A stretch of 64,000 bases of DNA, taken from contig CAWKND010000011.1 in the NCBI GenBank assembly GCA_963850915.1, positions 62,001 to 126,000 of the forward strand, read 5' to 3'. Positions 50,975-59,525 of the stretch are shown here, piece by piece. The notes below the pieces were generated by a model. The model had not been told where the DNA came from. It worked only from the letters and a program-made list of their open reading frames with translations, and searched no databases. Position 1 is the first letter of the stretch. Each line of letters begins with the position of its first letter. A program made the position numbers and the translations under genes. The stretch is from CAVTWH01 sp963850915 (GTDB lineage Bacteria > Actinomycetota > Actinomycetes > Mycobacteriales > Micromonosporaceae).

Positions 50975-52297
50975 ATGACGGCTGTGGCCCTGGTGGGAGT
51001 CACCAAGGTCTTCAATTCGGTGACCGCCGTTGCCGACCTCGACCTCGAAGTGGGCGACGGCGAGTTCGTCGCGCTGCTCGGCCCGACCGGCTGCGGAAAG
51101 ACCACCGCGCTGCGCCTGGCCGCGGGGCTGGAGCAGCCGGACGCGGGGCGGGTACGGCTGGCCGACCGGGACGTGACGAAGTTGCCGCCAGCCGATCGTC
51201 GGGTGGCGATGGTGTTCCAGGACGGCGCCCTCTATCCGCACCTCAACGTGCGGGAGAACATCGGCTTCCCGCTGCGGATGGAGTCGTCTTCGGCGGGGGC
51301 CAGCACCGCGCGGGTCGAGCGGGTGGCCCAGCTCACCGGGGTGGGTGGGTTGATGGGGCAGCGGCCGGGCCAGCTCTCGGGCGGCGAGCGGCAGCGGGTG
51401 GCGTTGGCCCGGGCACTGGTACGCCAGCCGGTTGCCCTGCTGCTCGACGAGCCACTCTCCAACGTGGACTTCCTCGCCCGGCTCGACCTGCGGATGGCGA
51501 TCATCGACCTGACCAGGCGACTGGCGCTGGGTACCCTCTATGTCACCCACGACCAGGCGGGCGCCCTCGGCCTGGCCGACCGGATCCTGGTCATGCGCCG
51601 TGGCCGGATCGAGCAGGCCGGCCCGCCCCTCGAGGTCTACAGCGACCCGGCGACGCTGTTCGTCGCGGCCTTCCTCGGCATCCCGCAGACCTCCCTGCTG
51701 CAGGGCGCCGTCTACGCGCAACCGGAGGTGGCGACCGTGATCGATCTGGGTGACCAGGCGATCCGGCTGCCCTGGGCGACGCCGCTCGGGCGCGGGTTGG
51801 CCCGCCACCACGGCGCCCGGGTGGTGGTGGCGGTACGCCCGGACGCGGCCACGGTCACCTCGCTGACCAGCGGCGGGGTAGCTGGTGGCACGCTCACTGG
51901 TCGGGTCACCGCAGTGCAGCGGGTCGGCGCGCACACGCACGCCTGGCTGGACATCGGTGGGCTGTCGCCGGCGCTCACCCCGTCGGAGTTGGAGCTGGTG
52001 GAGGCGCCTGCGGTGCGGGTACCCAGCCAGCGGGTCGGTGACTCGCTGCGCCAGGCGCTGGGCCGGCTGGTACCCCATGGTGCCCCGGCGCCCGCCCCCA
52101 CGGCCCGCACCTCCTACGGCTTCTACCCGGTCTACGACCAGCCGGGCACGCCGGCCGAGGTCAACCTCGCCGGTACCGTGGTGGTCCGGGTTGCCGTCAC
52201 GGACAGCACCCCGGCGGTCGGCGACCTGCTCTCCTTCGCCATCGACCCCGAGCGGGTGTTTCTCTTTGACGGCAAGGGTTTGCGCTTGCGCCCCTGA
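50975..52297 (+). CDS. Sugar-type ABC transporter ATP-binding protein (MsmK/UgpC-like), orphan
   Basis: 440 aa. Walker A GPTGCGKTT, Q-loop FQDGALYPHL, signature LSGGERQRVALARAL, Walker B LLLDEPLSNVD and switch His in YVTHDQAG. The C-terminal TOBE-like regulatory domain (about 240-440) is typical of ATPases shared by several sugar importers. No permease or binding protein is adjacent, so it may energise importers elsewhere. The start is ATG 50975, with TATATA just upstream and no ribosome site. The last codons (LRLRP and TGA) lie in the first of four tandem 19-bp repeats. Confidence 0.9.
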   Translation: MTAVALVGVTKVFNSVTAVADLDLEVGDGEFVALLGPTGCGKTTALRLAAGLEQPDAGRVRLADRDVTKLPPADRRVAMVFQDGALYPHLNVRENIGFPLRMESSSAGASTARVERVAQLTGVGGLMGQRPGQLSGGERQRVALARALVRQPVALLLDEPLSNVDFLARLDLRMAIIDLTRRLALGTLYVTHDQAGALGLADRILVMRRGRIEQAGPPLEVYSDPATLFVAAFLGIPQTSLLQGAVYAQPEVATVIDLGDQAIRLPWATPLGRGLARHHGARVVVAVRPDAATVTSLTSGGVAGGTLTGRVTAVQRVGAHTHAWLDIGGLSPALTPSELELVEAPAVRVPSQRVGDSLRQALGRLVPHGAPAPAPTARTSYGFYPVYDQPGTPAEVNLAGTVVVRVAVTDSTPAVGDLLSFAIDPERVFLFDGKGLRLRP

Positions 52298-52356
52298 AGT
52301 GCGCTTGCGCCCCTGAAGTGCGCTTGCGCCCCTGAAGTGCGCTTGCGCCCCTGAAG
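52281..52356. repeat. Four exact tandem copies of a 19-bp unit covering the ABC-ATPase stop codon
   Basis: TGCGCTTGCGCCCCTGAAG at 52281, 52300, 52319 and 52338, all identical. The first copy encodes the C-terminal residues and contains the stop TGA (52295-52297). Confidence 0.95.
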
Positions 52357-52361
52357 ACGGT

Positions 52362-52392
52362 GGCGGGCGGGCCCGATTCGAGCCCGCCCGCC
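52362..52392. terminator. Bidirectional terminator between ABC ATPase and DUF6232 genes
   Basis: GGCGGGCGGGC (52362-52372) pairs with GCCCGCCCGCC (52382-52392). Confidence 0.75.
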
Positions 52393-52416
52393 GATCCCCC
52401 GGTGCCCCCCGGGTCT

Positions 52417-52896
52417 CTAGGACCTGCCGTGCTCCAGTGCGCGGACGATCGCGCGGCAGATCTGGTGGTACCGCTCGCCTTCGGCCACCCGCAGCAGCAG
52501 TACCCGCGTGGTGGTCACCTCGGGCAGCCCGGGTACCACCGGTGCGGTCACGTCGGCCCACAGTTCGTACGCCCGTGGCCGGGTCAGCCCGACCAGGAGT
52601 ACCGCCACCGGCACGGCCAGTACCACCAGGCCGCCCAGCCATGCGGTGCCGTGGAGCAGTCCACCGGCGACGACGAGTACGACGGAGACGGCGGCCGCCG
52701 CGATGCCGGCGTTGATGGTGATCGCGGACATCGGCGCCCGTACGGTCTGCACGTTGGACAGCCGGGTCAGGGCGATCTTGCGGCCGGCGCAGACGAACAG
52801 CCGCTCGGTGACGTAGACGCCCTGCCCGCTGTAGTAGATCAGGCCGATCGGTGGCACCTCGGGCGGCGGCGACACCGCACTTGACGAGTCGATCAT
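52417..52896 (-). CDS. DUF6232-like membrane protein
   Basis: 159 aa. The segment LIYYSGQGVYVTERLFVCAGRKIALTRLSNVQTVRAP is the pattern I associate with DUF6232; two adjacent transmembrane helices follow (about 70-110). ATG 52896 behind GGGGGGG. Function is unknown. Confidence 0.65.
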   Translation of the reverse strand: MIDSSSAVSPPPEVPPIGLIYYSGQGVYVTERLFVCAGRKIALTRLSNVQTVRAPMSAITINAGIAAAAVSVVLVVAGGLLHGTAWLGGLVVLAVPVAVLLVGLTRPRAYELWADVTAPVVPGLPEVTTTRVLLLRVAEGERYHQICRAIVRALEHGRS

Positions 52897-53135
52897 GGCA
52901 ACCCCCCTCCCGGGTCGCGGTGCCACCCCGGCTGGTCGCGCTCGGCGATCCGGGCCGCTGGCGCTGCCGCGCCGGTGGAGTGGGGATCGCGTTGCGGTGG
53001 AGCGGGTGACGACTTCATGATGAGGGAGCGATGCAGATGATGGAAGGGTCGCTACCAGCCATGTGGCAGATTGACATCCGTCATCCGCCTAGATGTCGGG
53101 TTAGCGAGAACGCCCAGATGGCGTACGAGCGCCCA
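52897..53135. other. Gene-free stretch upstream of the DUF6232 gene
   Basis: About 240 bp that should hold the promoter of the minus-strand DUF6232 gene, bounded by the terminator at 53136. I see no gene or repeat. Confidence 0.4.
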
Positions 53136-53168
53136 AAAGCCCCGGACCTTGGTGCGGTCCGGGGCTTT
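53136..53168 (-). terminator. Rho-independent terminator of the sigma-factor gene
   Basis: AAAGCCCCGGACC (53136-53148), loop TTGGTGC, GGTCCGGGGCTTT (53156-53168). A T-run on the minus transcript completes a textbook terminator. Confidence 0.92.
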
Positions 53169-53199
53169 CGCTAGCTTGGTCAGCCGGCTGGCGGCTTGG

Positions 53200-54174
53200 T
53201 CAGGCGGCCTGCAGGCCCTCCGCGCGGGCCAGCTCCCGTAGCCGGCCGAGCGCCTGGATCTCCAGCTGGCGGATCCGCTCCCGGGAGAGCGAGAAGCGCG
53301 AAGCCACCTCGGTGAGCGAGTGCTCCCGCCCGTCCTCCAGACCGTACCGGGCCCGCATGATGCCGGCCGAACGGTCGTCCAGGTGGCCGAGCAGGCCCTC
53401 GATGCGCTGCCGCTCCAGGGCGCCCAGCACGATCTCCTCGGGCGACGGCGAGTCCGAGTCGGCGACCAGGTCACCGAGGCTGGTGTCGCCGTCGTCGCCG
53501 ACCGGGGTGTCCAGCGAGACGGTGTCCTGCGACCAGCGACGAAGCTCGTGTACCCGCTCCACCGGTACGCCCAGTGCGACGGCTACCTGCTCCGGCTCCG
53601 GGTCGCTGCCCAGCTCGCGGGTCAGCTGCCGGTGCACGTTGCGCATCCGGTTCACGTCCTCCACCAGGTGTACCGGCAGTCGCACGGTGCGCTCCTGCTG
53701 GGCGATGGCCCGGCTGATCGCCTGCCGGATCCACCAGGTCGCGTAGGTGGAGAACTTGTATCCACGCACGTAGTCGAACTTCTCCACGGCGCGTACCAGT
53801 CCGGTGTTGCCCTCCTGGATCAGGTCCAGCATCGGCATACCGGAGCGTACGTAGCGCCGGGCGATCGACACGACGAGTCGCAGGTTGGCGCGGATGAACA
53901 GATCCTTGGCCTTCGCACCGGCGGCGACCAGCTTGCGAAGCTCGTCCTCACTCGTCCGGTCCGGGATGGTCTCCTCGTCGAGCAGGTACTCGGCGTAGAG
54001 CCCCGCCTCGATTGCCTTGGACAGGTCCACTTCCTGCGCGGCGTCGAGCAGTGGTGTCCGGGAGATCTCGTGCAGGTACACGCCGACGAGGTCACGCTCT
54101 TCGGCGACCTGGTCGGTACGCATAACCGGCACGCTGCTCTCGTTCACGTTCGGCTCCTCCACGGTCTTCTGCAT
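53200..54174 (-). CDS. RNA polymerase sigma-70 family factor (HrdB/SigB-like, group 2)
   Basis: 324 aa. Region 1.2: RDLVGVYLHEISRTPLL. Region 2: LRLVVSIARRYVRSGMPMLDLIQEGNTGLVRAVEKFDYVRGYKFSTYATWWIRQAISRAIA. Region 3: RLPVHLVEDVNRMRN. Region 4.2: SLTEVASRFSLSRERIRQLEIQALGRLREL. There is no region 1.1, so it is an alternative/group-2 principal-like factor rather than the main sigma (RpoD). ATG 54174 follows GGGGGGTC. It acts at stationary-phase or stress promoters by family analogy. Confidence 0.95.
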   Translation of the reverse strand: MQKTVEEPNVNESSVPVMRTDQVAEERDLVGVYLHEISRTPLLDAAQEVDLSKAIEAGLYAEYLLDEETIPDRTSEDELRKLVAAGAKAKDLFIRANLRLVVSIARRYVRSGMPMLDLIQEGNTGLVRAVEKFDYVRGYKFSTYATWWIRQAISRAIAQQERTVRLPVHLVEDVNRMRNVHRQLTRELGSDPEPEQVAVALGVPVERVHELRRWSQDTVSLDTPVGDDGDTSLGDLVADSDSPSPEEIVLGALERQRIEGLLGHLDDRSAGIMRARYGLEDGREHSLTEVASRFSLSRERIRQLEIQALGRLRELARAEGLQAA

Positions 54175-54440
54175 CTGCTGACCCCCCGCATCTTGCGTCT
54201 GACACAACAGGCCCGGCCGGCGAGATGTTCCTTCGGCGGTGCGGTACCGGTCACATTCAGGTGACGACCGGCGAATCCTGCGCTACTTACCTAGACGCCC
54301 TCGGACCACCTCAGGTTCGCATGTCGGCCTGGGTATTTGCTGTGAGGTGGCAATAAGCCCCCTGACATGACCCCGGTCACAGGTATTCGGTGCGGCCGGC
54401 CGATCCGGATGCCCACCAGCGGTTGTCGATACCGCGAGTC

Positions 54441-55445
54441 TCAGGCGGTGGCGAGCAGCTCCGCCTCCTCGTCCGGGTCCAGTCCGCAGCGTAGGGCGGG
54501 CGAGCCGGCGGCCCGGTACCAGTCCAGTGTGTCAGTAGCCGTGTCGGCGACTGGACGGGTGGTCAAACCTGCTGCCAGGGAAGAGTGCACGTCCCGGTTC
54601 ATGAAGCCCGCGAAGTCGGGCATCGGCAGCCACATCGGCAACGACCGCTTCCCGGCCCACGGCTGTACCCCGGCCGCCGCGAGCGCCTCCTGCTCCACCC
54701 ACACCAGTCGGGGTGGTCCGGCCGGCGCGTCGGTACCGACCCGGGCGGCGATCGAGGTGAGGAATTCGGCCCGGGTCATCGGGGTACCCACGCCGTTGAA
54801 GATGCCCGTGGTGCCGGCCCGCGCCATCCGCACCGACCACTCCGCCAGATCGCGCACGTCCACGAACTGCACCGGATCCTCCGGTGCGCCCGGTGCCAGC
54901 ACGTCCCCGCCGCGCGCCAGCCGCACCGGCCAGTAGGTGAACCGGTCGCTGCCGTCCTCCGGCCCGACGATCAGCCCGGCCCGCTGGATCACCGCCGGTA
55001 CGTCGCTGGCCTGTACCAACTGCTCGCAGACCACTTTGAGCGGTCCGTAGTACTCCATCCCGGCGACGTCCGAGTCGTCGATCTCCGGCGGCGCCGGCTC
55101 GACCAGCGGCGCGGTATCCGCCGGCAGGCCGGGCGGGCTGTCGTTGGGGTAGACCGAGCCGGTGGAGACGAACGTCCAGTGGCCGACCCGGTCGGCCAGC
55201 GCGGCGAGGGCGGCGCGGACGTGGCTGGGGCGGCGGGCCACGTCGATCACCGCGTCGAACTCCCGGCCGGCAAGCGGCGCCAGGCCGTCCGGGGCATCCC
55301 GGTCGACCCGCACAAGCTCCACATCCGGGGGTACCGCACCGGAGACGCCCCGGGCCGCGCACGTCACCTCGTCGCCGGCTGCGGACGCGTACGCCGCCAA
55401 CGCCCGCCCGAGAAACACCGTCCCGCCAAGAATCAGTAGCCGCAT
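54441..55445 (-). CDS. NAD-dependent epimerase/dehydratase-like protein (extended SDR)
   Basis: 334 aa. N-terminal Rossmann LLILGGTVFLGRALAAYASAAG (G-x-x-G-x-x-G variant), then DAVIDVARRPSHVRAALAALADRVGHWTFVSTGSVYP and YYGPLKVVCEQ (Y-x-x-x-K catalytic pair). The VQFVDVRDLAEW segment is typical of isoflavone-reductase/epimerase-like enzymes in actinobacteria. ATG 55445; an in-frame extension upstream is not needed. Substrate unknown. Confidence 0.85.
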   Translation of the reverse strand: MRLLILGGTVFLGRALAAYASAAGDEVTCAARGVSGAVPPDVELVRVDRDAPDGLAPLAGREFDAVIDVARRPSHVRAALAALADRVGHWTFVSTGSVYPNDSPPGLPADTAPLVEPAPPEIDDSDVAGMEYYGPLKVVCEQLVQASDVPAVIQRAGLIVGPEDGSDRFTYWPVRLARGGDVLAPGAPEDPVQFVDVRDLAEWSVRMARAGTTGIFNGVGTPMTRAEFLTSIAARVGTDAPAGPPRLVWVEQEALAAAGVQPWAGKRSLPMWLPMPDFAGFMNRDVHSSLAAGLTTRPVADTATDTLDWYRAAGSPALRCGLDPDEEAELLATA

Positions 55446-55602
55446 GCCCCGAGCATGGCGTACGAGCAGCGCGTTGTCATTTTTCTTCGCGACTAGCGCA
55501 ATCACCATCATCTATATGTGCCCGCGTAACGGTGGTGCCTTCGAGGAAAGCCGGCAGACTCGTCGTAAGCCAATAGAAACGTGGGTTTGACACACTCGCT
55601 GC

Positions 55603-57012
55603 GTGTACGACTTCGATCTCCTCGTCCTCGGCTCCGGCCCGGGTGGCCAGAAGGCCGCCATCGCCGCCGCCAAACTCGGTCGCCGGGTGGCCATCGTGGA
55701 GCGCCGCGACATGATGGGCGGGGTGTGCATCAACACCGGCACCATCCCGTCGAAGACCCTCCGCGAGGCGGTGCTCTACCTGACCGGCCTCAGCCAGCGG
55801 GAGATGTACGGGCAGAGCTACCGGGTCAAGGACGACATCACCGTCGCCGACCTGTCCGCCCGTACCCAGCACGTGATCGGGCGCGAGGTCGACGTCATCC
55901 GCAACCAGCTGTCCCGCAACCGGATCACCGTACTCACCGGCACCGCCCGCTTCCAGGACCCGCACACGCTGGCCATCGCCGACCCGTCCGGCCGGGATAC
56001 CAAGGCCAGTGCCGAGAAGATCGTGATCGCCGCGGGTACCCGGCCGGCCCGACCGTCCACCGTCGAGTTCGACGAGAAGACGGTGATCGACTCCGACGGC
56101 ATCATCCACCTGGAGAAGGTGCCGCGCTCGATGGTCGTGGTCGGCGCGGGCGTGATCGGCCTGGAATACGCGTCCATGTTCGCCGCGCTCGGGACCAAGG
56201 TGACCGTGGTCGAGCGGCGCGACCGGATGCTCGAATTCTGTGACGTGGAGATCGTCGAGGCACTCAAATACCACCTGCGCGACCAGGCGGTGACCTTCCG
56301 GTTCAGCGAAGCCGTCGCGGCGGTTGAGCGGCACGACGGCGGCGCCATCACGGTGCTGGAGAGCGGCAAGCGGATCGCCGCCGACACCGTCATGTACTCG
56401 GCCGGCCGGCAGGGCATGGCCGACCGGCTGGACATCGGCAACGCCGGGCTGACCGCCGACGACCGTGGCCGGATCAAAGTCGACGAATACTTCCGTACCG
56501 ACGTCCCGCACATCTACGCCGTCGGTGACGTGATCGGCTTCCCCGCGCTCGCCTCCACCTCGATGGAGCAGGGCCGGCTGGCGGCACACCACGCCTGCGA
56601 CGAGCCGACCCGGGAGATGCACACGCTGCAGCCGATCGGCATCTACACGATCCCGGAGATCAGCTACGTCGGGCGCACCGAGGACGAGCTGACCACCCAG
56701 CGGATCCCGTTCGAGGTGGGGCTGTCCCGCTACCGGGAACTCGCCCGTGGACAGATCATCGGCGACTCGTACGGGATGCTGAAGCTGCTGGTCTCGCCGG
56801 ACGACCGCAAGCTCCTGGGCGTACACGTCTTCGGTACCGGGGCGACCGAGATCGTCCACATCGGTCAGGCCGTGATGGGCTGCAACGGAACCATCGACTA
56901 CCTGGTCGACGCGGTCTTCAACTACCCGACGCTGGCCGAGTCCTACAAGGTCGCGGCGCTCGACGCGATGAACAAGATGCGCGACATCGCGCGCCTGGGC
57001 GACCGCGACTGA
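55603..57012 (+). CDS. sthA: Soluble pyridine nucleotide transhydrogenase (Si-specific)
   Basis: 469 aa. It equilibrates NADPH + NAD+ with NADP+ + NADH. FAD motif LLVLGSGPGGQKAAIAAAKLG (about 7-27). The redox site GVCINTGTIPSKT keeps Cys42 but has Thr47 where lipoamide dehydrogenases have the second Cys, as expected for SthA. The NAD(P) motif is VVGAGVIGLEYASMFAALG, with YAVGDVIGFPALAS later. The start is GTG 55603. It converges on the downstream GH16 gene across a hairpin at 57022-57050. Confidence 0.95.
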   Translation: MYDFDLLVLGSGPGGQKAAIAAAKLGRRVAIVERRDMMGGVCINTGTIPSKTLREAVLYLTGLSQREMYGQSYRVKDDITVADLSARTQHVIGREVDVIRNQLSRNRITVLTGTARFQDPHTLAIADPSGRDTKASAEKIVIAAGTRPARPSTVEFDEKTVIDSDGIIHLEKVPRSMVVVGAGVIGLEYASMFAALGTKVTVVERRDRMLEFCDVEIVEALKYHLRDQAVTFRFSEAVAAVERHDGGAITVLESGKRIAADTVMYSAGRQGMADRLDIGNAGLTADDRGRIKVDEYFRTDVPHIYAVGDVIGFPALASTSMEQGRLAAHHACDEPTREMHTLQPIGIYTIPEISYVGRTEDELTTQRIPFEVGLSRYRELARGQIIGDSYGMLKLLVSPDDRKLLGVHVFGTGATEIVHIGQAVMGCNGTIDYLVDAVFNYPTLAESYKVAALDAMNKMRDIARLGDRD

Positions 57013-57021
57013 TTGCGGGGT

Positions 57022-57050
57022 GCGCACCCGGGCCGACGGTCCGGGCGCGC
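57022..57050. terminator. Hairpin between SthA and GH16 genes
   Basis: GCGCACCCGG (57022-57031) pairs with CCGGGCGCGC (57041-57050) with one mismatch. Confidence 0.55.
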
Positions 57051-57083
57051 ACCTGCCTCTACTGCGCGCACCTGCCTTCTACT
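57045..57083. repeat. Duplicated ~19-bp segment containing the GH16 stop codon
   Basis: GCGCGCACCTGCCTCTACT (57045-57063) and its near-copy at 57064-57083 (one extra T). The stop TAG of the GH16 gene lies in the second copy. Confidence 0.85.
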
Positions 57084-58284
57084 GGCGGACGAACTTGACC
57101 GCGTCGGCCCGGGCGCAGCCGGAGCCGCTCGAGGTGACCGTGACCGCGCCGCCGGTACCGGTCGGGAAGCTGTAGCTGCCGAGGGACACCCAGCCGCTGC
57201 TGCCCGTGGTGCCGTTCAGCTGGGTGGTCGTCGTGGTCCCGTTGTGCACCACGTCGTACCGCGCGTTGGTGTCGCTGTTGGCGTTCACGACGTTCCACAC
57301 ATACACCTGGTAGGTGCCGGCCGCCTTGATGTTCGGCCGCCAGCTGGCCGTGTTGCCGGCGCTGCCACAGCTCGCGTACCGGGTCGGCGACCCGTAGGTC
57401 CACCCGGTCAGCGAGGAGTTGAGCCAGGTACCGGCCTCCGAGTACCCGTACGCGGCCGGCCCGTCGTTGTCGACGTAGTAGTCGCGCTGGTAGTAGCGGG
57501 CGTAGTCGAACTGCACCTGGGACGGCAGCTTCGTCACGTCGGGCGAGGTGCCGTACCCGATGGTGGTGAGCCAGATGTTGGTGTAGTCGTGCGTCCACTG
57601 GTTCGGCGTGTACGGCTGGGTGGCTTTGAGGACACCGTCGACGTAGTACTTCACGCCGGTCTCCTCCCAGTCGATGCCGTACGTGTGCCACTGTCGCAGG
57701 TCGAAGCCGATGTCGTAGACGCCACTGGTGTAGTACGTCGAGGCGCTGGTACCGCTGCCCTGCCACGTGATGACGTTGTGGCGCAGCTTGGTCGGGCTGA
57801 CCGAGTCGATCTCGAAGCCGTCGATCTCGGTACGCTGGCAGGCCGGGTAGGTCGTCGATCCGTCCCCGCACTGCAGCCAGAACGCGCTGTGCCAGCCCGC
57901 GCCGTCGTTGATCTTCGCGCGTGTCTCGTAGTAGCCGTACCGGAACTGCTGCTTGCTCACCACGCCGCCGCCGGTGAAGCTCATGCCGGCGTACGTCTCG
58001 TGCTTCAGCGCGATGTTCAGGTAGCCGCCGGACTCGGAGACGTTCTCCGGCCGCTGCGCGCTGTACGCCTTGACGTCGGTGCGGTAGTTCCAGACCGCGG
58101 TGTCCACGGCCGTACCGTTGAACTCGTCGTCGAATACCAAGGTGTAGTTGGCATCCGGCGCGTCGGCCGCTGCTGGACCGGCCGGAACCGTTGCGGCGAC
58201 GAGGGTTCCGGCCCCGACGAGCGCGGCTGCGGCGAGCAGCCGGGCGACTCGCCGGGTTCGGGGTCCTCCGGGGGAGTTGTGCAC
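57079..58284 (-). CDS. Secreted GH16-family hydrolase with golvesin/xanthan-lyase-like C-terminal domain
   Basis: 401 aa. Signal peptide to about residue 41 (AGPAAADAP). GH16 catalytic motif EIDGFEID (Glu153, Asp155, Glu158), with FDDEFNGTAVDTAVWNYR near the start. The last ~135 residues (DNDGPAAYGYSEAGTWLNSSL...GSGCARADAVKFVRQ) match the golvesin C-terminal-like / xanthan-lyase CBD-like domain, probably binding carbohydrate. GTG 58284 follows GGAGGTCAGC. It is the last gene of a polysaccharide-use operon. Exact substrate (galactan, agar-like or glucan) cannot be told. Confidence 0.9.
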   Translation of the reverse strand: MHNSPGGPRTRRVARLLAAAALVGAGTLVAATVPAGPAAADAPDANYTLVFDDEFNGTAVDTAVWNYRTDVKAYSAQRPENVSESGGYLNIALKHETYAGMSFTGGGVVSKQQFRYGYYETRAKINDGAGWHSAFWLQCGDGSTTYPACQRTEIDGFEIDSVSPTKLRHNVITWQGSGTSASTYYTSGVYDIGFDLRQWHTYGIDWEETGVKYYVDGVLKATQPYTPNQWTHDYTNIWLTTIGYGTSPDVTKLPSQVQFDYARYYQRDYYVDNDGPAAYGYSEAGTWLNSSLTGWTYGSPTRYASCGSAGNTASWRPNIKAAGTYQVYVWNVVNANSDTNARYDVVHNGTTTTTQLNGTTGSSGWVSLGSYSFPTGTGGAVTVTSSGSGCARADAVKFVRQ

Positions 58285-58331
58285 GCTGACCTCCTGGGGT
58301 GTGGGGTCACCCGCCGTGGACGCGGCGGGAG

Positions 58332-59507
58332 TCAGGGTGGCGGGGTGAGCGCGGCGAGCCGCCGTACCACCGCCTCGTCGACCGTGATGCCCAGGCCCGG
58401 CGTCCGGCGTACGGCGCGCAGGCCGTCCACCGGCGTGTCGAGGTCCGGGGCGACCGGCGCGAGCGGGTTGTCGCCGATCCAGTGCTCCATCACGGTGAAG
58501 TTGGGCATCGCGGCGGCGCAGCTCAGGCTGGCCGCGAAGTGCACCGCCGAGCCGATGCTCACGTGCGGGGTGGCCTGCGCTCCGAACGCGTCAGCCAGCG
58601 CGGCGATCCGCATGGTGCCGGTGATCCCGCCGGCCCGGCAGACATCCGGCTGCAGGATGTGCAGCGCGCCGGTACGCAGGAAGTCCAGCGCGCGGTGGGC
58701 GGTGGCCAGCGAGTCCAGCGCCAGCGGGAGGTCCAGCCGGCCGGCCAGCTCCCGGTAGGCGTCGAGATTCTCCGGGGGTACCGGCATCTCGAAGAACTGA
58801 ATTCCCAACGCCTCCAGCCCCCGACCCACCTGGAGTGCCTGGCGCACGTCGTACTGGCCGGCGGCGTCGGCGTACACGGTGTCGAACACGGCACGGACTT
58901 CCTTGACGGAGGCCAGATCCGCCTCCGGACTGACGCCGATGGCCATCTTCACCGCTGTCCAGCCGTTGACGCGCAGGGCTTCCGCGCGTGCCCGCAGGTC
59001 GGCCAGGCCGTCGGGGGTGGAGGCGGCCGGCAGGCCCGAGGCGTACACCGGCACCCGCTCCCGGAACGCGCCGCCGAGCAGGGCGTGCACGGGCTGGCCG
59101 AGGGTACGCGCCCAGGCGTCCCAGAGCGCGATGTCCACCCCGGAGATCGCCTCCAGCCAGAAGCCGGAGTCGTGGCCGCGTACCCGCATCGCCGCGTACA
59201 TCCGCTCCCAGGTGACCGCGATCTCGTCCAGCGAGGTGCCGGTCACCAGCGGTGCCAACAGTTCGGTGACGAGCGCTGCGGTGGCGGGTGCGGCGACCGG
59301 TGCCTTGCACTCGCCCCAGCCGACCACGCCGTCGGCGGTCTCCAGGCGTACCAGTACGGCGTCGATGGTGTCCGAGTACGCGTAACGGCGGCGGGCCGGC
59401 GTCGGGTACCCGGGTCCGGAGAGCGAGCCCCAGGTGCGTGCCCCCCAGTACTTCTCCCCCGGCGGCGGTACCCGCAGCGGGATCGCTTCCACCGCAACGA
59501 CCTTCAT
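58332..59507 (-). CDS. Enolase-superfamily sugar-acid dehydratase/cycloisomerase (MR/MLE group)
   Basis: 391 aa. N-terminal capping domain, then TIM barrel: a Lys in TAVKMAIG (about 187, one Lys rather than K-x-K), metal ligands in DAAGQYD (about 214), FFEMPVPPE (Glu240) and a third position that is Asp in LALDSLATAH (about 265) rather than the usual Glu, and a His in ATPHVSIGSAVH (about 315). These resemble galactonate/fuconate dehydratases and anhydrogalactonate cycloisomerases. ATG 59507 has GGAGGAGG in front. It works in the cytoplasm on an aldonate, feeding the aldolase encoded upstream. Confidence 0.87.
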   Translation of the reverse strand: MKVVAVEAIPLRVPPPGEKYWGARTWGSLSGPGYPTPARRRYAYSDTIDAVLVRLETADGVVGWGECKAPVAAPATAALVTELLAPLVTGTSLDEIAVTWERMYAAMRVRGHDSGFWLEAISGVDIALWDAWARTLGQPVHALLGGAFRERVPVYASGLPAASTPDGLADLRARAEALRVNGWTAVKMAIGVSPEADLASVKEVRAVFDTVYADAAGQYDVRQALQVGRGLEALGIQFFEMPVPPENLDAYRELAGRLDLPLALDSLATAHRALDFLRTGALHILQPDVCRAGGITGTMRIAALADAFGAQATPHVSIGSAVHFAASLSCAAAMPNFTVMEHWIGDNPLAPVAPDLDTPVDGLRAVRRTPGLGITVDEAVVRRLAALTPPP

Positions 59508-59525
59508 CGGTCCTCCTCCGGCCTT

